Shown here: positions 1-8,237 of the stretch, piece by piece
Numbering within the stretch: the stretch's first letter is position 1
How the letters are laid out: the number at the start of each line of letters is the position of its first letter
Origin: Deltaproteobacteria bacterium
Lineage (GTDB): Bacteria > Myxococcota_A > Polyangia > Haliangiales > JADYYK01
Reading direction: 5' to 3'
NCBI GenBank assembly: GCA_020853705.1
Contig: JADYYK010000269.1
Coordinates: 1 to 48,223, forward strand
DNA length: 48,223 nt
Notes under the pieces: model-generated
Seen by the model: the letters and a program-made list of their open reading frames with translations, nothing else
Database searches by the model: none
What the model was told of the DNA's origin: nothing
Translations under genes and position numbers: made by a program

Positions 1-260
1 CCAAACACCACCTCCCTGCGACCACGGCAACTTCTCTACCACGCCCGCATCCCGCCTCGCACCGGACCCCGATCATTCCGATCACTTACGCCCGTCCGGG
101 CCTCACGAAACGAGGGGATCCGTCAGGAACAACTCCCAAGGAGGGCGCGTCGGTTGTCTGCGGGCTGGAGCGCGACGATGGGCGTGTCCTGGAGAGCAAG
201 CGAGTTGTGGCTCTGCGGTAGGCTAGCCGCGTTGGCACCACGCGCGGGGGCCGGCGCGGC
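1..260. other. no gene recognised
   Basis: Left edge of the window. Short open frames exist but none shows the strong G/C third-position bias of the confirmed genes, and no Shine-Dalgarno/start combination stands out. It lies downstream of the leftward gene that ends at 261, so it may hold that gene's 3' untranslated region. No RNA gene, repeat or clear terminator was seen. Confidence 0.5.
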
Positions 261-1622
261 TCAGTCGTCGGTCGCCAGCATGCCGAGGCGGCCGACAGGG
301 ATGGGGCGGTGCAGCCAGGTGCTGGTGGCCGGGGCGTAGCTCGCCAGCTCCAGAGTGTGCTGGCACTCGGCGATCAGGAGGAGGCGGTCGGCGGTGGCTC
401 CCAGGATGCGCGTGACGACCCCGGGTACCACGGCGGTGTCCAGCGCGAGGTCGGCGCTGATGCGGTGGAGCAGCTGGGTTCCTGGGGTGCAGCTCGGGAT
501 GCCCTCGAGCGCCCACAGCGCGCCTGCGACCTCGATCGGGGAGGTGTGGCCTTGCAGCGCGCGGCTGCGGCCGGTGCGGGGGTCGAACACGGTGCCACCC
601 GTGGCGCCGCGGGCCCACCACAGCTGGCCGCCCAGCACCGGGATCAGGCGCTGACAGCAGTCGTCGCCGACTGGCACCACCCGGCTCTCGCCATGCGCAA
701 GTTCGATCACCTGCACGCCGCCATGTGTCGCGACCAGGACGGTGCGTGCGTCGGTGAACACGACCTCGGCGCCGGGCAGCAGCTGGTGGCTGGCCGCGCG
801 GCGCCCGGTGGCGACGTCGCTGATCACCAGGTGGGGCAGCCCGGTGCCGGTGATCCGGCTGGCGAGCCAGCGCGCGTCGGGGGACAGCGCCAGGATGTCG
901 AGGGCGTTCTCGGGGCCCTCCAGGTGCAGCGCAGGTCGCGCCCCCCGGAGCTCGAGCGCGCCGCTCCTCAACGCCTGGTCGAGGTCGACGGTCGCCACCG
1001 CGTGGAGCGTCGGCAGCAGCGTGGCGCCGCGGAGCGGGCGCAGCGTCAGCTGGCTGCCGTGCTCCACCAGCTCGAGGTCGCCGCACTGCGCCGCCTCGAG
1101 CGCCGGAGCCGAGCCGATGAGGACGCGGCCGGTCCCAGGCTCGAACAGCCGCAGCGCGCCGCCGGGGGCGAGCGCGACGACCGCCCGACCGTCCAGCACC
1201 ACGCGCGGCCGGCCCGGACACAGCTCGCGCCCGAACTCGTAGGGGGCTGGGAGCTCGCGCTCGGGCCCGAGGCCGATCAGCTGAAACCCAGGGGTCCTGA
1301 CCCCGCCCTGGTGGAGCATGAGCTCGCGCACCACCCACAGCACATGGTTGGTCTCGTCGACGGCGGCGGGCTCCTCGACGAAGCGCCGGGGCAGCTGCCA
1401 GGTCAGCTCCAGGGTGTCCAGCGCGAAGCCGGCCAGGACGTACGACGGGTGCACAGCCTCGCGCTGCGCCAGCGCCAGCACGAGGCGCGTGCCGATGCGC
1501 GCGTGTTCGACCCGAGGCAGGGCCGGCCGAGGCTGCGGCATGCAGCCGAGGCCCGCGACCTGGACCCAGGCCAGGGCGAGCGACGCGCCGAGCCCGCGCG
1601 CCGTCGGGCCGGTCCGCCTCAC
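261..1622 (-). CDS. exported or lipoprotein-like, WD/PQQ-type repeat protein
   Basis: A 453-residue protein with a GTG start whose bases overlap the stop of the upstream gene (GTGA, 4 bp), which fixes the start and indicates translational coupling. The N-terminus has an Arg-containing n-region, a hydrophobic stretch and a Cys near residue 27, so it is exported and possibly lipidated, although the lipobox (GLGC) is imperfect. The body has repeated segments such as LSPDARWLAS followed by ISDVATGR and FDPRTGRSRAL, which look like blades of a WD/PQQ-type beta-propeller. No catalytic motif is seen. Together with the PEGA-like upstream gene it probably makes an envelope-associated pair of unknown function. 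Confidence 0.75.
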   Translation of the reverse strand: MRRTGPTARGLGASLALAWVQVAGLGCMPQPRPALPRVEHARIGTRLVLALAQREAVHPSYVLAGFALDTLELTWQLPRRFVEEPAAVDETNHVLWVVRELMLHQGGVRTPGFQLIGLGPERELPAPYEFGRELCPGRPRVVLDGRAVVALAPGGALRLFEPGTGRVLIGSAPALEAAQCGDLELVEHGSQLTLRPLRGATLLPTLHAVATVDLDQALRSGALELRGARPALHLEGPENALDILALSPDARWLASRITGTGLPHLVISDVATGRRAASHQLLPGAEVVFTDARTVLVATHGGVQVIELAHGESRVVPVGDDCCQRLIPVLGGQLWWARGATGGTVFDPRTGRSRALQGHTSPIEVAGALWALEGIPSCTPGTQLLHRISADLALDTAVVPGVVTRILGATADRLLLIAECQHTLELASYAPATSTWLHRPIPVGRLGMLATDD

Positions 1623-2338
1623 CAGCGAACACCGGCCGGCAACTGCGAGGTGCCCCCCAGCAGCAGGCGGCGTCTTGACGCCACCCCGGTCCGGCTGGTC
1701 AGCAGCAGGGGCAAGCCGACCGCGATCGCGGCCAGGCTGCCCACCACCGCGATCTTCTCGCCGCGCGACAGCGGCACGCTGGGGTCGTCGCCACCGGGGC
1801 CGTCGCCGCCCTCGATCGAGCGCAGCCCCGAGCCCAGCTTCTCGGCCCCCGCGTGCACCAGCGCCAGCGCCAGCAGGCTGCCGATGCCGACCCCGACCAG
1901 CCCACGCCCCAGGGCGGGCCGCAGCGACCCGGCCGCGCGCACACGCACGCGCAGGCCTCCGGTAGGCACCCAGATCTGGCTGCGCGCGCTGCGCAGCCCA
2001 CTGCCGCCGGTCGAGACCGTGACCCGCCCGACGGGCAGGTACAGCGTGCAGGGCGTGAAGCAGCGTGGTCGCGCATCCGGACTCTGCACACCGGCCGCCT
2101 GGCCCGGGGCGTCCTCGGGCACCCAGCCCTCCAGCCGCACCCACTGGCGGCGCCCGGTCGACTCGATGAGCAGCGGCTCGCGCCCCGGCCCGGGCTGGTC
2201 GGCCTGGTCCAGCACCTGGGCCGCGCTCGGCGCGGGCAGCTGCTGCGCCCCGGCCGTGGCGGTCGTCACACCCAGCAGCCCTCCCAGCACCACGACCAGC
2301 CAGCGCGCACGCATGTCGCGCGGGTTTGCATCTGGCAT
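1619..2338 (-). CDS. exported PEGA-like membrane protein
   Basis: Predicted 239 residues. Residues about 9-31 form a signal peptide (MRARWLVVVLGG, ending TAGAQQ), so an internal ATG at 2314 is an alternative start giving a more standard signal. The middle has RCFTPCTLYLPVGRVTV, a CxPC-strand pattern like that of PEGA domains, which usually lie outside the inner membrane. Two later hydrophobic stretches (GLVGVGIGSLLALALVHAG and IAVVGSLAAIAVGLPLLL) could be membrane helices near the C-terminus. It is the first gene of a two-gene leftward operon, sharing a GTGA overlap with the propeller-like gene. Function unknown. Confidence 0.7.
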   Translation of the reverse strand: MPDANPRDMRARWLVVVLGGLLGVTTATAGAQQLPAPSAAQVLDQADQPGPGREPLLIESTGRRQWVRLEGWVPEDAPGQAAGVQSPDARPRCFTPCTLYLPVGRVTVSTGGSGLRSARSQIWVPTGGLRVRVRAAGSLRPALGRGLVGVGIGSLLALALVHAGAEKLGSGLRSIEGGDGPGGDDPSVPLSRGEKIAVVGSLAAIAVGLPLLLTSRTGVASRRRLLLGGTSQLPAGVRW

Positions 2339-2429
2339 GCCCAGGGCAGGTCCGCGAAATCCGCGCTGGAGAGTCAGACCTTCACCGCTTCAGCTGACGA
2401 CGCGCGCTGAGCAGTGTAAGAATTCGCCC

Positions 2430-3365
2430 ATGAAGCGGCTGGCCCTGGCGTCGTGGCTCCTGTTCGTCGGCGTCGCGGCCGGCTGTGACTCCAGCCCTGG
2501 CGCTGGGGATGACGATGCTGGCGGTGGGACCGACGGCGGGGTCGTCACCGGGGACGGCGGCACCACCACGGTCGACGGTGGCACCGGCTACACCGAGACG
2601 GTGTGCAGCGACCCGCTGGCGTCGCTGGCCGATCTGCAGGCCGCCTACCAGAACACCGCGGCCGGCATCCGCGCCGCCGCGCTGGGCATCGCGGATCGGC
2701 GCTACCCCATCGGGCGCCTGTTCATCGAGCACGAGACCGACAGCGATCTGGCGCGCTGGTTCCAGACCACCGCCAACTTCGCCGGCATCCTCGACGGCTT
2801 CGACACCGCGGTGCACGAGGGCCAGCACGGCTGGGACATCAGCATGATCACCGGCGGTCGCTGGCCGTACCGCATCCGCGAGGACCTCATCATCCGGCCG
2901 CTGCGCCTGAACAACTTCGCGCGCAGCGAGATCGTCGCCCTGCACGCCGACGCCGCCAACGACTTCTACCTCAACGTCTACCTCACCGGGCAGTCGGGCA
3001 CCCAGGGCTTCAACAACCTGCTCGACGAGTACAACGCCTACACGCACTCGCTGGCGGCGCGCTACTGCACCCGCGACAGCCTGCCCGGCGGCACCCGCGT
3101 GACCGCCCGCGACGGCATCTTGACCATGATGTACTACGTCGAGCTGTACCTGAAGGTGGCGCGCATGAGCCACCCCGCCGACTATGCCGCCATCAAGGCC
3201 GATCCCGAGCACCTCCGCCTCATCCTGACCATCTGGGATCGCGCCGAGTTCTGGCTGGCGCGCAGCGCGAGCACGGCGTCGCTGGGCATCAAGGACGCCA
3301 CCATCCGGACCTGGGTCTACGACCCGGCCAACAAGATGGAGATCGATCTCCTGCGCACGCCCTGA
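2430..3365 (+). CDS. lipoprotein with HEXXH motif, putative zinc metallopeptidase
   Basis: Predicted 311 residues. The signal peptide ends with VAAGC (Cys19) and is followed by an Asp/Gly-rich linker (DDDAGGGTDGG) typical of surface lipoproteins in this window. The key feature is VHEGQHGWD: His129-Glu130-x-x-His133, the HEXXH zinc-binding and catalytic motif of many metallopeptidases. A later DEYNAYTH segment could give a third acidic ligand, but that is a guess. The rest is helical with aromatic residues and matches no family I can name. It has no clear Shine-Dalgarno; TAAGAA lies 7 bases before the ATG. The next gene follows after 20 bp on the same strand. Confidence 0.8.
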   Translation: MKRLALASWLLFVGVAAGCDSSPGAGDDDAGGGTDGGVVTGDGGTTTVDGGTGYTETVCSDPLASLADLQAAYQNTAAGIRAAALGIADRRYPIGRLFIEHETDSDLARWFQTTANFAGILDGFDTAVHEGQHGWDISMITGGRWPYRIREDLIIRPLRLNNFARSEIVALHADAANDFYLNVYLTGQSGTQGFNNLLDEYNAYTHSLAARYCTRDSLPGGTRVTARDGILTMMYYVELYLKVARMSHPADYAAIKADPEHLRLILTIWDRAEFWLARSASTASLGIKDATIRTWVYDPANKMEIDLLRTP

Positions 3366-3385
3366 CTCGGGCTACCATCGTGCCC

Positions 3386-4003
3386 ATGTCGGAGTCGGAG
3401 CCGGAGTCGGACGGTGAACGCACGCTGCCCCAGCAGCTGGCCGAGCTCGAGGCCTGGGTGCGGAGCACCAACCAGCGCAGCGAGCGCAACGAGAAGATGC
3501 TGGCCGAGTTCGGCCGCATCCTGGAGACCCTGACCAAGATCCTGGCCGCGCGCGGCAGCCTGGAGCCCGGCCACGTCAGCGTGCTCGAGAAGCTGGCCAA
3601 GCACGCCGTCCTGGCGCGCGAGCCGCAGCTCCAGCTCAGCGCCTACGACGACAAGTACACGCTGGAGAACTCCGAGGTCGACTGCGGCGCGCGCATGCAC
3701 CTGTGTCACGGCCGCTGCTGCTCGTTCAACGTCAAGCTTTCGGAGCAGGACCTCACCGAGGGCAAGGTGGCCTGGCGCATCCACCAGCCCTACCTGATCG
3801 CGCAGACCCCGCAGGGCTACTGCGTGTACCAGGCCCAGGACACCGGCTTCTGCGGCAACTACCAGTACCGCCCCGGCGCCTGCCGCACCTACGACTGCAA
3901 GGAAGACCAGCGCATCTGGCTCGACTTCGACAAGATGATCCCGGCGCCGATGCCCGACGGCCTGGTCACCATCCGGCGCACACCACCCAAGCCCGGCAGC
4001 TGA
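3386..4003 (+). CDS. YkgJ family CxxCxxCC-type cysteine cluster protein
   Basis: Predicted 205 residues. The N-terminal third is a charged helix (residues about 10-85, possible coiled coil), followed by the Cys cluster: DCGARMHLCHGRCC, then GYCVY, GFCGNY, ACRTYDC. This matches the YkgJ/UPF0153 family (putative zinc- or iron-chelating domain), whose biochemical role is not well established. The extra N-terminal helix makes it longer than the minimal family. The start is the ATG at 3386; TACCAT (3373-3378) sits 7 bases upstream with no Shine-Dalgarno, suggesting a leaderless transcript. It ends 7 bp before a convergent lipoprotein gene. Confidence 0.85.
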   Translation: MSESEPESDGERTLPQQLAELEAWVRSTNQRSERNEKMLAEFGRILETLTKILAARGSLEPGHVSVLEKLAKHAVLAREPQLQLSAYDDKYTLENSEVDCGARMHLCHGRCCSFNVKLSEQDLTEGKVAWRIHQPYLIAQTPQGYCVYQAQDTGFCGNYQYRPGACRTYDCKEDQRIWLDFDKMIPAPMPDGLVTIRRTPPKPGS

Positions 4004-4010
4004 CGGCGCG

Positions 4011-4691
4011 CTACGGCTCGGCCGCGAACAGGATGATGCGGACCACCGGCGCGCCGGCCTCGGCGTCCTGGCAGGTCGCGAAGTAGAACCAGACCTCGTC
4101 CCCGAGCTCGGGCACCGAGGTCGCGCACTCGTCGCCGCCATAGGTCGGCGGCACGGGATGGAACGGCGCCTTGCCGTAGGCGCGCACCAGGTCGGCCAGC
4201 GTGCTGCCGACGCCGATCCCGCGCGCGGTGCGCGGCGTCGCATCCTCGATGTGCAGCGCGCTGACCCGCAGCTTGCCGGCGCGGACCGCGGCGATGGCCT
4301 TGCGCGCCGCGGCTGGCGACGGGTGATCGGCGGGTTCGCCGTCACCCACCAGCGCGACCAGCACCGGCGGGCTGGCCAGCCGGAAGCCCTGCAGCGGCTG
4401 CGCGTCCGCGATCATGCGCGCGACGTGGCGCGACTCCGCGTCGGCGTCGCTGCCCAGCAGCGCCGGCGGCAGCGCTGCGCGCAGCCGCAGCGGCCCGACG
4501 CCGCTGGAGTCGATCACCGCAGGCGACCCCGGTGCCAGGGCCGGCCCCGCTGCGGCCGGCGCGCGGACCGTGCTCGAGCCACCACAGCCGGCCGCGCCCA
4601 GCCCGACCGCGCCCAGCCCGACCGCACCCAGCCCGGCCGCGCCCAGCAGCGCCGTCACCCAGCTCCAGCCAGCCGCGCGCAAGGGCCTCAC
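4011..4691 (-). CDS. hypothetical lipoprotein
   Basis: Predicted 226 residues. The signal peptide is built of tandem Gly-Leu-Gly-Ala-Val units encoded by 15-bp repeats and ends at a lipobox-like GAAGC. The mature part has no family I recognise; it includes GVGSTLADLVRAYGKA, which resembles the short 'threshold' helix found in several periplasmic proteins, and two Cys (ECATS, ATCQD) that could form a disulfide. The start overlaps the end of the upstream propeller lipoprotein by 4 bp (ATGA), so the two are co-translated. Confidence 0.75.
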   Translation of the reverse strand: MRPLRAAGWSWVTALLGAAGLGAVGLGAVGLGAAGCGGSSTVRAPAAAGPALAPGSPAVIDSSGVGPLRLRAALPPALLGSDADAESRHVARMIADAQPLQGFRLASPPVLVALVGDGEPADHPSPAAARKAIAAVRAGKLRVSALHIEDATPRTARGIGVGSTLADLVRAYGKAPFHPVPPTYGGDECATSVPELGDEVWFYFATCQDAEAGAPVVRIILFAAEP

Positions 4692-6925
4692 CGCGGCCGG
4701 TAGACCTGGCCGCCGGCCACCATCCAGCAGCCGCTCGACTCGGCGCAGCGCAGCCAGCCGCCCTTGTTGAAGAAGGAGTCGATGATGGTGTAGTCCTCCT
4801 TCTCGGTGCCGATGACGTAGAAGCGGTCCTTGCCGCTGTAAGAGCCCACGTTGGTGATGCGCACGCCGCTGCCATCGCCGATGTCGACCGAGCCCGACCA
4901 GTACCAGTCGGTGTACTTGGTCCAGGTCGCGCCGAAGTCGGTCGACGCCAGGTTGGCGTAGCGCAGCTCGCCGCCGTCGAGCTTGAACTCGGCCACCGAG
5001 CCCTGATCGCTGAGCTCGCGCTGCACGAAGAAGTGCTGCCCGCCGTCGTTCGAGCGCAGCAGCTTGTTGCCGCCGAAGCGCGGCGGTGACGACAGCGCCA
5101 GCACGATGTCGCCCTCGCCGGTCATGCGCTGGATGGGCTCGCCGAGGCCGGTCGCGACCGGGGTCCAGGTCCGCCCGGCGTCAGGCGACCGGTGCAGCTC
5201 GCCGCGCGCGCCGGCCGCATACAGCACGCCGCCGACCTCGTGCAGGTTGAGGTAGTCGGTCTTGTTCTTGGGCCCGGTGTCGAGCTTGGTCCACGAGGTC
5301 ACGCCCTTGTCGCTGAGCAGGATGGTGCCGGCGCGACCGGCCAGGTAGACCGCGCCGTCGTCCGCGATGCGTGTCGCCAGCAGCACCGGCGTCTTGGGCG
5401 GCAGCTCGACGGGGCGGAAGGTCTTGCCTGCGTCCAGCGACACCGCGACCCGGGTCTTGCCGACCGCGATGATGCGGTCGCCCTTGAGATCGAAGCCCTG
5501 CACGCCGCCCAGCGCATAGCCGCTGGCCGACTTCCAGCTCTTGCCGCCGTCGGCCGTCATCGCCACCAGCGCCGAGTCGCCCATGGCCAGGCCGACCTCG
5601 CCGACGAAGCGCAGGCCGCGCACCTCGGGCAGCGTGTCCGACGTGGTCACCGCCTTGGTGAAGGCACACGACTCGCCCTCGTTGGGCACCGACTCGCACT
5701 TACCCATCGCGGTCCACACCGGGCGACCGTCGAGCACGGTCAGATCCTCGCCCGCCGTCCAGCTCTTGCCGTCGCTCGAGGTCGCGACGGTCTTGCCGTC
5801 ACCGACATGGTACGGCCCGCCCGCCTTGCCATTGACCGCCTTGATGCCCTTGAGCGGCAGCGGCACCATGGCCCAGGTCGCGCCGCCGTTCTTCGACAGC
5901 CCCAGCCAGGCCTTGCCGACCACGAGGATGTCGTTGCTGCCGATGCCGTACGCGGTGCCCGCCACCGTGCACACCACGCCCTTGCGCTTGCCGACCTTGC
6001 CCAGCGCGCACAGGCCCTGGCTGGTGGCCAGATCCTTGGGCCCCGCGACCACCGGGGGCAGCTCGACCGCCGCCCAGCTCTGGCCGTCCTTGCTCTCCAG
6101 GATCTTCTTGCCGGCATAGACGCGGACGCCGCTCGACTCGATGCTGACCGCGCCGGCCTTGGTCTTGTCGGGCAGCAGACCCGAGACGACCTCCTCGCCG
6201 GTGGCGCTGGTCTTGACGAACGAGCCATTCTTGCCGACCGCGGCGATGGTGCCCTTGCCGACCGCGACGGCCCACAGCTCGTCATTGGTGTAGCGCGGCT
6301 GATCGGTCCAGCCCTTGCCATCAGCCGACAGCGCATAGAAGCCGCCCGCGCCGACGACCACGAACGGCCCGCCGGGCGCGCCCGCGACCGCACGCACCGA
6401 GCCGGTGGTCATGCGCTCGAAGCCCCAGGTCGCGCCGCCGTCCAGCGTGACGCCGACCTGGTTGTCCTTGGTGAAGACGATGGCCTCGCTGGCGCTGACG
6501 ATGGCGCCGCTGGCGACCGGCGCGCCCAGGAAGGCGTGCAGCGGGCTCCACGCGGTGAAGCGCTGCGCGACATCGGCGCTGGCGCCGCTGCCGCCACCGC
6601 CCTGGCTGTCGTCGTCGTCGTCAGTGCCCTTGCCCTGCAGCGCCTTGGTCAGGTCGGCGCCCTTGTCGCCCTTGCCCTTGTCGCCCTTGCCCTTGTCGGC
6701 GGCGGCCTTGTCGCCCTTGCCCTTGTCGCCCTTGCCCTTGTCGCCGGCCGGCTTGTCGCCCTTGCCCTTGTCGCCCTTCTTCTTGCCCCCGCCGAGCGGG
6801 TTGCCGAGGCCGAGGTCCTCGCCATCGTCGCCGCCCTCGCCCTTCTTCTTGCCGCCGCAGCCACCCGCTAGCAGCGCAATTCCGACCACGACCGCCCCGA
6901 TTCGACCCGCACGCAGCATCCGCAT
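4688..6925 (-). CDS. lipoprotein with Lys/Gly/Asp repeat linker and BNR/YCF48-like beta-propeller
   Basis: Predicted 745 residues from the ATG at 6925, chosen because GGGGAG lies 7 bases upstream and a signal peptide MRMLRAGRIGAVVVGIALLAGGC follows directly; an in-frame start 10 codons earlier lacks these. After the lipid Cys comes a low-complexity linker of repeated GDKGKGDK units and an Asp run, then about 600 residues of Asp-box/BNR-type repeats (LDGGATWGF, SKNGGATWAMV, SDAGRTWTPV, SNDGGQHFF), as in sialidase-like and YCF48-like propellers. No enzymatic residues are obvious. It probably sits on the cell surface as a binding scaffold. First gene of a two-gene operon; TATTGT at about 6952-6957 (minus strand) could be a -10. 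Confidence 0.85.
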   Translation of the reverse strand: MRMLRAGRIGAVVVGIALLAGGCGGKKKGEGGDDGEDLGLGNPLGGGKKKGDKGKGDKPAGDKGKGDKGKGDKAAADKGKGDKGKGDKGADLTKALQGKGTDDDDDSQGGGGSGASADVAQRFTAWSPLHAFLGAPVASGAIVSASEAIVFTKDNQVGVTLDGGATWGFERMTTGSVRAVAGAPGGPFVVVGAGGFYALSADGKGWTDQPRYTNDELWAVAVGKGTIAAVGKNGSFVKTSATGEEVVSGLLPDKTKAGAVSIESSGVRVYAGKKILESKDGQSWAAVELPPVVAGPKDLATSQGLCALGKVGKRKGVVCTVAGTAYGIGSNDILVVGKAWLGLSKNGGATWAMVPLPLKGIKAVNGKAGGPYHVGDGKTVATSSDGKSWTAGEDLTVLDGRPVWTAMGKCESVPNEGESCAFTKAVTTSDTLPEVRGLRFVGEVGLAMGDSALVAMTADGGKSWKSASGYALGGVQGFDLKGDRIIAVGKTRVAVSLDAGKTFRPVELPPKTPVLLATRIADDGAVYLAGRAGTILLSDKGVTSWTKLDTGPKNKTDYLNLHEVGGVLYAAGARGELHRSPDAGRTWTPVATGLGEPIQRMTGEGDIVLALSSPPRFGGNKLLRSNDGGQHFFVQRELSDQGSVAEFKLDGGELRYANLASTDFGATWTKYTDWYWSGSVDIGDGSGVRITNVGSYSGKDRFYVIGTEKEDYTIIDSFFNKGGWLRCAESSGCWMVAGGQVYRPR
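6655..6785 (-). repeat. in-frame GDKGKGDK-coding repeat
   Basis: Tandem and near-tandem 9- to 18-base units encode the Lys/Gly/Asp linker of the propeller lipoprotein. Units are multiples of three, so copy-number change would alter linker length without breaking the frame. Confidence 0.7.
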
Positions 6926-7021
6926 CGACAAGCTCCCCGCAATAGGACCCGACAATACCGCGTTCCTACGCGCGGAGTGTCGAAGTCACACCAGCGCTGC
7001 CGCGGCTTGCCAGGTCGGCGC

Positions 7022-7162
7022 TCAGATCGAGTAGTCGACCGGCGGCGCCGCGGCGCTGGCCGCCCTGCGCTTGCGCTCGCGGGACGCGATGGCGCGGCTC
7101 AGCACCAGGCTCCACAGCGCTGGCACCAGGACACAGATCGCACCATAGGCGCACAGCGGCAC
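7022..7162 (-). CDS. candidate 46-residue single-pass membrane micro-protein
   Basis: GTG start with the frame bounded by a TAA four codons upstream. The product has one hydrophobic helix (roughly residues 1-24, VPLCAYGAICVLVPALWSLV) followed by a strongly basic RERKRR segment, so it would sit in the inner membrane with the basic end in the cytoplasm. Third positions are nearly all G/C, as in real genes here. No Shine-Dalgarno is visible. It lies upstream of, and on the same strand as, the propeller lipoprotein gene. It matches no family I know and could be chance. Confidence 0.4.
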   Translation of the reverse strand: MPLCAYGAICVLVPALWSLVLSRAIASRERKRRAASAAAPPVDYSI

Positions 7163-7217
7163 GGCAAGAGCTTACCGAAAACTTGCCCACCTCGCACGCC
7201 AGGTCGAAGGTGAAATC

Positions 7218-7376
7218 ATGGTTGGCGACGTCACATTCTCAGGCTTCACGTTCCGCCAGGACGACTGGGTGTCGCTCGATGACGAGGCCCGGTCGTTGAT
7301 CCTCTCCACCTGGTCGTACAGCGCCAGTGGTGAGGACTATTACGCCGAGTACGAGGTCTCCGTCGGCGCCTCCTGA
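7218..7376 (+). CDS. candidate 52-residue acidic small protein
   Basis: ATG preceded by GAAGG about 6 bases upstream. The product is acidic and aromatic (FTFRQDDWVSLDDEARS, then YYAEYEVSVGAS). It resembles a small soluble regulator or a fragment, but no family is recognised. It ends 80 bp before the PilZ-TPR gene on the same strand, so co-transcription is possible. Support is composition and the start signal only. Confidence 0.4.
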   Translation: MVGDVTFSGFTFRQDDWVSLDDEARSLILSTWSYSASGEDYYAEYEVSVGAS

Positions 7377-7455
7377 GCGGCACGATTCGCTCTATTTTTT
7401 GGCTGCACCTTGGCACCGGATTGGTATCCTGTGCGAGCGGTGGGGGGCCGCCAGG

Positions 7456-8172
7456 ATGGAGCCTGTTCGACACGAGCAACGCCTGATCTTGCGCTGCGAC
7501 GCCATGGTCATCCCGGAGCAGGGTGAGTCCTTCCTGGCCGACCTGGTCGACATCAGCGCCGGTGGCGCTGGCGTCGAGGTGCCCAGCGTGCTCGAGGTCG
7601 GCGCCAAGGTCTCGCTGCTGGTCGACGCCGACGCGGTGCCCGATCCTGCCGACGAGGGCGGCCTGCCCTCGTTGCCTGGGCGGGTGACCTCGGTCAAGCG
7701 GCTGACCGGCAGCACGCGCGGCCGCACCCACCGCATCGGCATCGCGTTCTTTCCGCTGCCCGATCCGGTCGAGAACCGCATCCTCGGCTTCATCGCGTCG
7801 GGCACCGGGTCGCACGCCGCGACGCCGCCGCCGCACGCGCTGGCGACCACGCCGCGCGGGCGCGTGGTGCTGGCGCACATCGCGATGCTGCACATCGACG
7901 CCGATCGGCTGATCGAGGCGCTGGAGATGGCCGAGCTCGGGCTGCGCTACGAGCCGCACAACCGCACCTTGCGCGCGCTGGTGTATCGCGTCCACGCGCT
8001 GCGCGCGGTCGAGGCCGGCGCGCAGGAGATGGCGCGCAACGAGATCGCCAAGGCGCTGGCGCTGGAGCCCGACGATCGCCACCTGCTGGCGCTGGCGGCG
8101 CGCATCAGCCCCGGCAACGCGCGCCCGGCCAGCGGGCGGGGCCTCCTGTCCAAGCTGTTCGGCAAGCACTGA
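7456..8172 (+). CDS. PilZ domain protein with TPR-like C-terminus
   Basis: Predicted 238 residues. Residues about 5-115 form a PilZ domain: RHEQRLILRCDAMV, then FLADLVDISAGGAGVEVP (the DxSxxG element) and the closing IGIAFF strand. PilZ domains often bind cyclic di-GMP through an RxxxR plus DxSxxG pair; RHEQR and DISAGG fit. Residues about 135-220 contain helical repeats (IEALEMAELGLRYEPHNRTLRALVY, ALALEPDDRHLLALA) typical of tetratricopeptides, so the protein probably passes a second-messenger signal to a partner. The ATG at 7456 is preferred over upstream in-frame starts because the PilZ fold begins right there. A 20-bp palindrome follows the stop. Confidence 0.85.
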   Translation: MEPVRHEQRLILRCDAMVIPEQGESFLADLVDISAGGAGVEVPSVLEVGAKVSLLVDADAVPDPADEGGLPSLPGRVTSVKRLTGSTRGRTHRIGIAFFPLPDPVENRILGFIASGTGSHAATPPPHALATTPRGRVVLAHIAMLHIDADRLIEALEMAELGLRYEPHNRTLRALVYRVHALRAVEAGAQEMARNEIAKALALEPDDRHLLALAARISPGNARPASGRGLLSKLFGKH

Positions 8173-8179
8173 CCTGCGC

Positions 8180-8199
8180 CCCTCCTCCATGGAGGAGGG
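8180..8199. repeat. 20-bp perfect palindrome between genes
   Basis: CCCTCCTCCATGGAGGAGGG is its own reverse complement. It sits 8 bp after the PilZ-TPR stop and just before the -35 of the radical SAM gene. It could be a terminator stem (though there is no T-run) or a binding site for a dimeric regulator. Confidence 0.6.
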
Positions 8200-8202
8200 A
8201 AC

Positions 8203-8231
8203 TTGATCCTGAACATGCGTCCAGGTAGGGT
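8203..8231 (+). promoter_or_regulatory. sigma-70-type promoter for the radical SAM gene
   Basis: TTGATC (8203-8208), a 17-base spacer and TAGGGT (8226-8231). Transcription would start at or next to the ATG at 8238, giving a leaderless or nearly leaderless mRNA. The TAG inside the -10 is an in-frame stop, so no upstream start is possible. Confidence 0.5.
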
Positions 8232-8237
8232 CGACGG

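Noticed and set aside
309..2429. Long rightward open frame leading into the HEGQH lipoprotein
   Set aside because: Only the part from 2430 has a signal peptide and a coding character; the rest is antisense to two coupled leftward genes.
7411..7430. TGGCAC resembling a sigma-54 -24 element before the PilZ-TPR gene
   Set aside because: The downstream element is TTGG at the wrong spacing, without the required GC.
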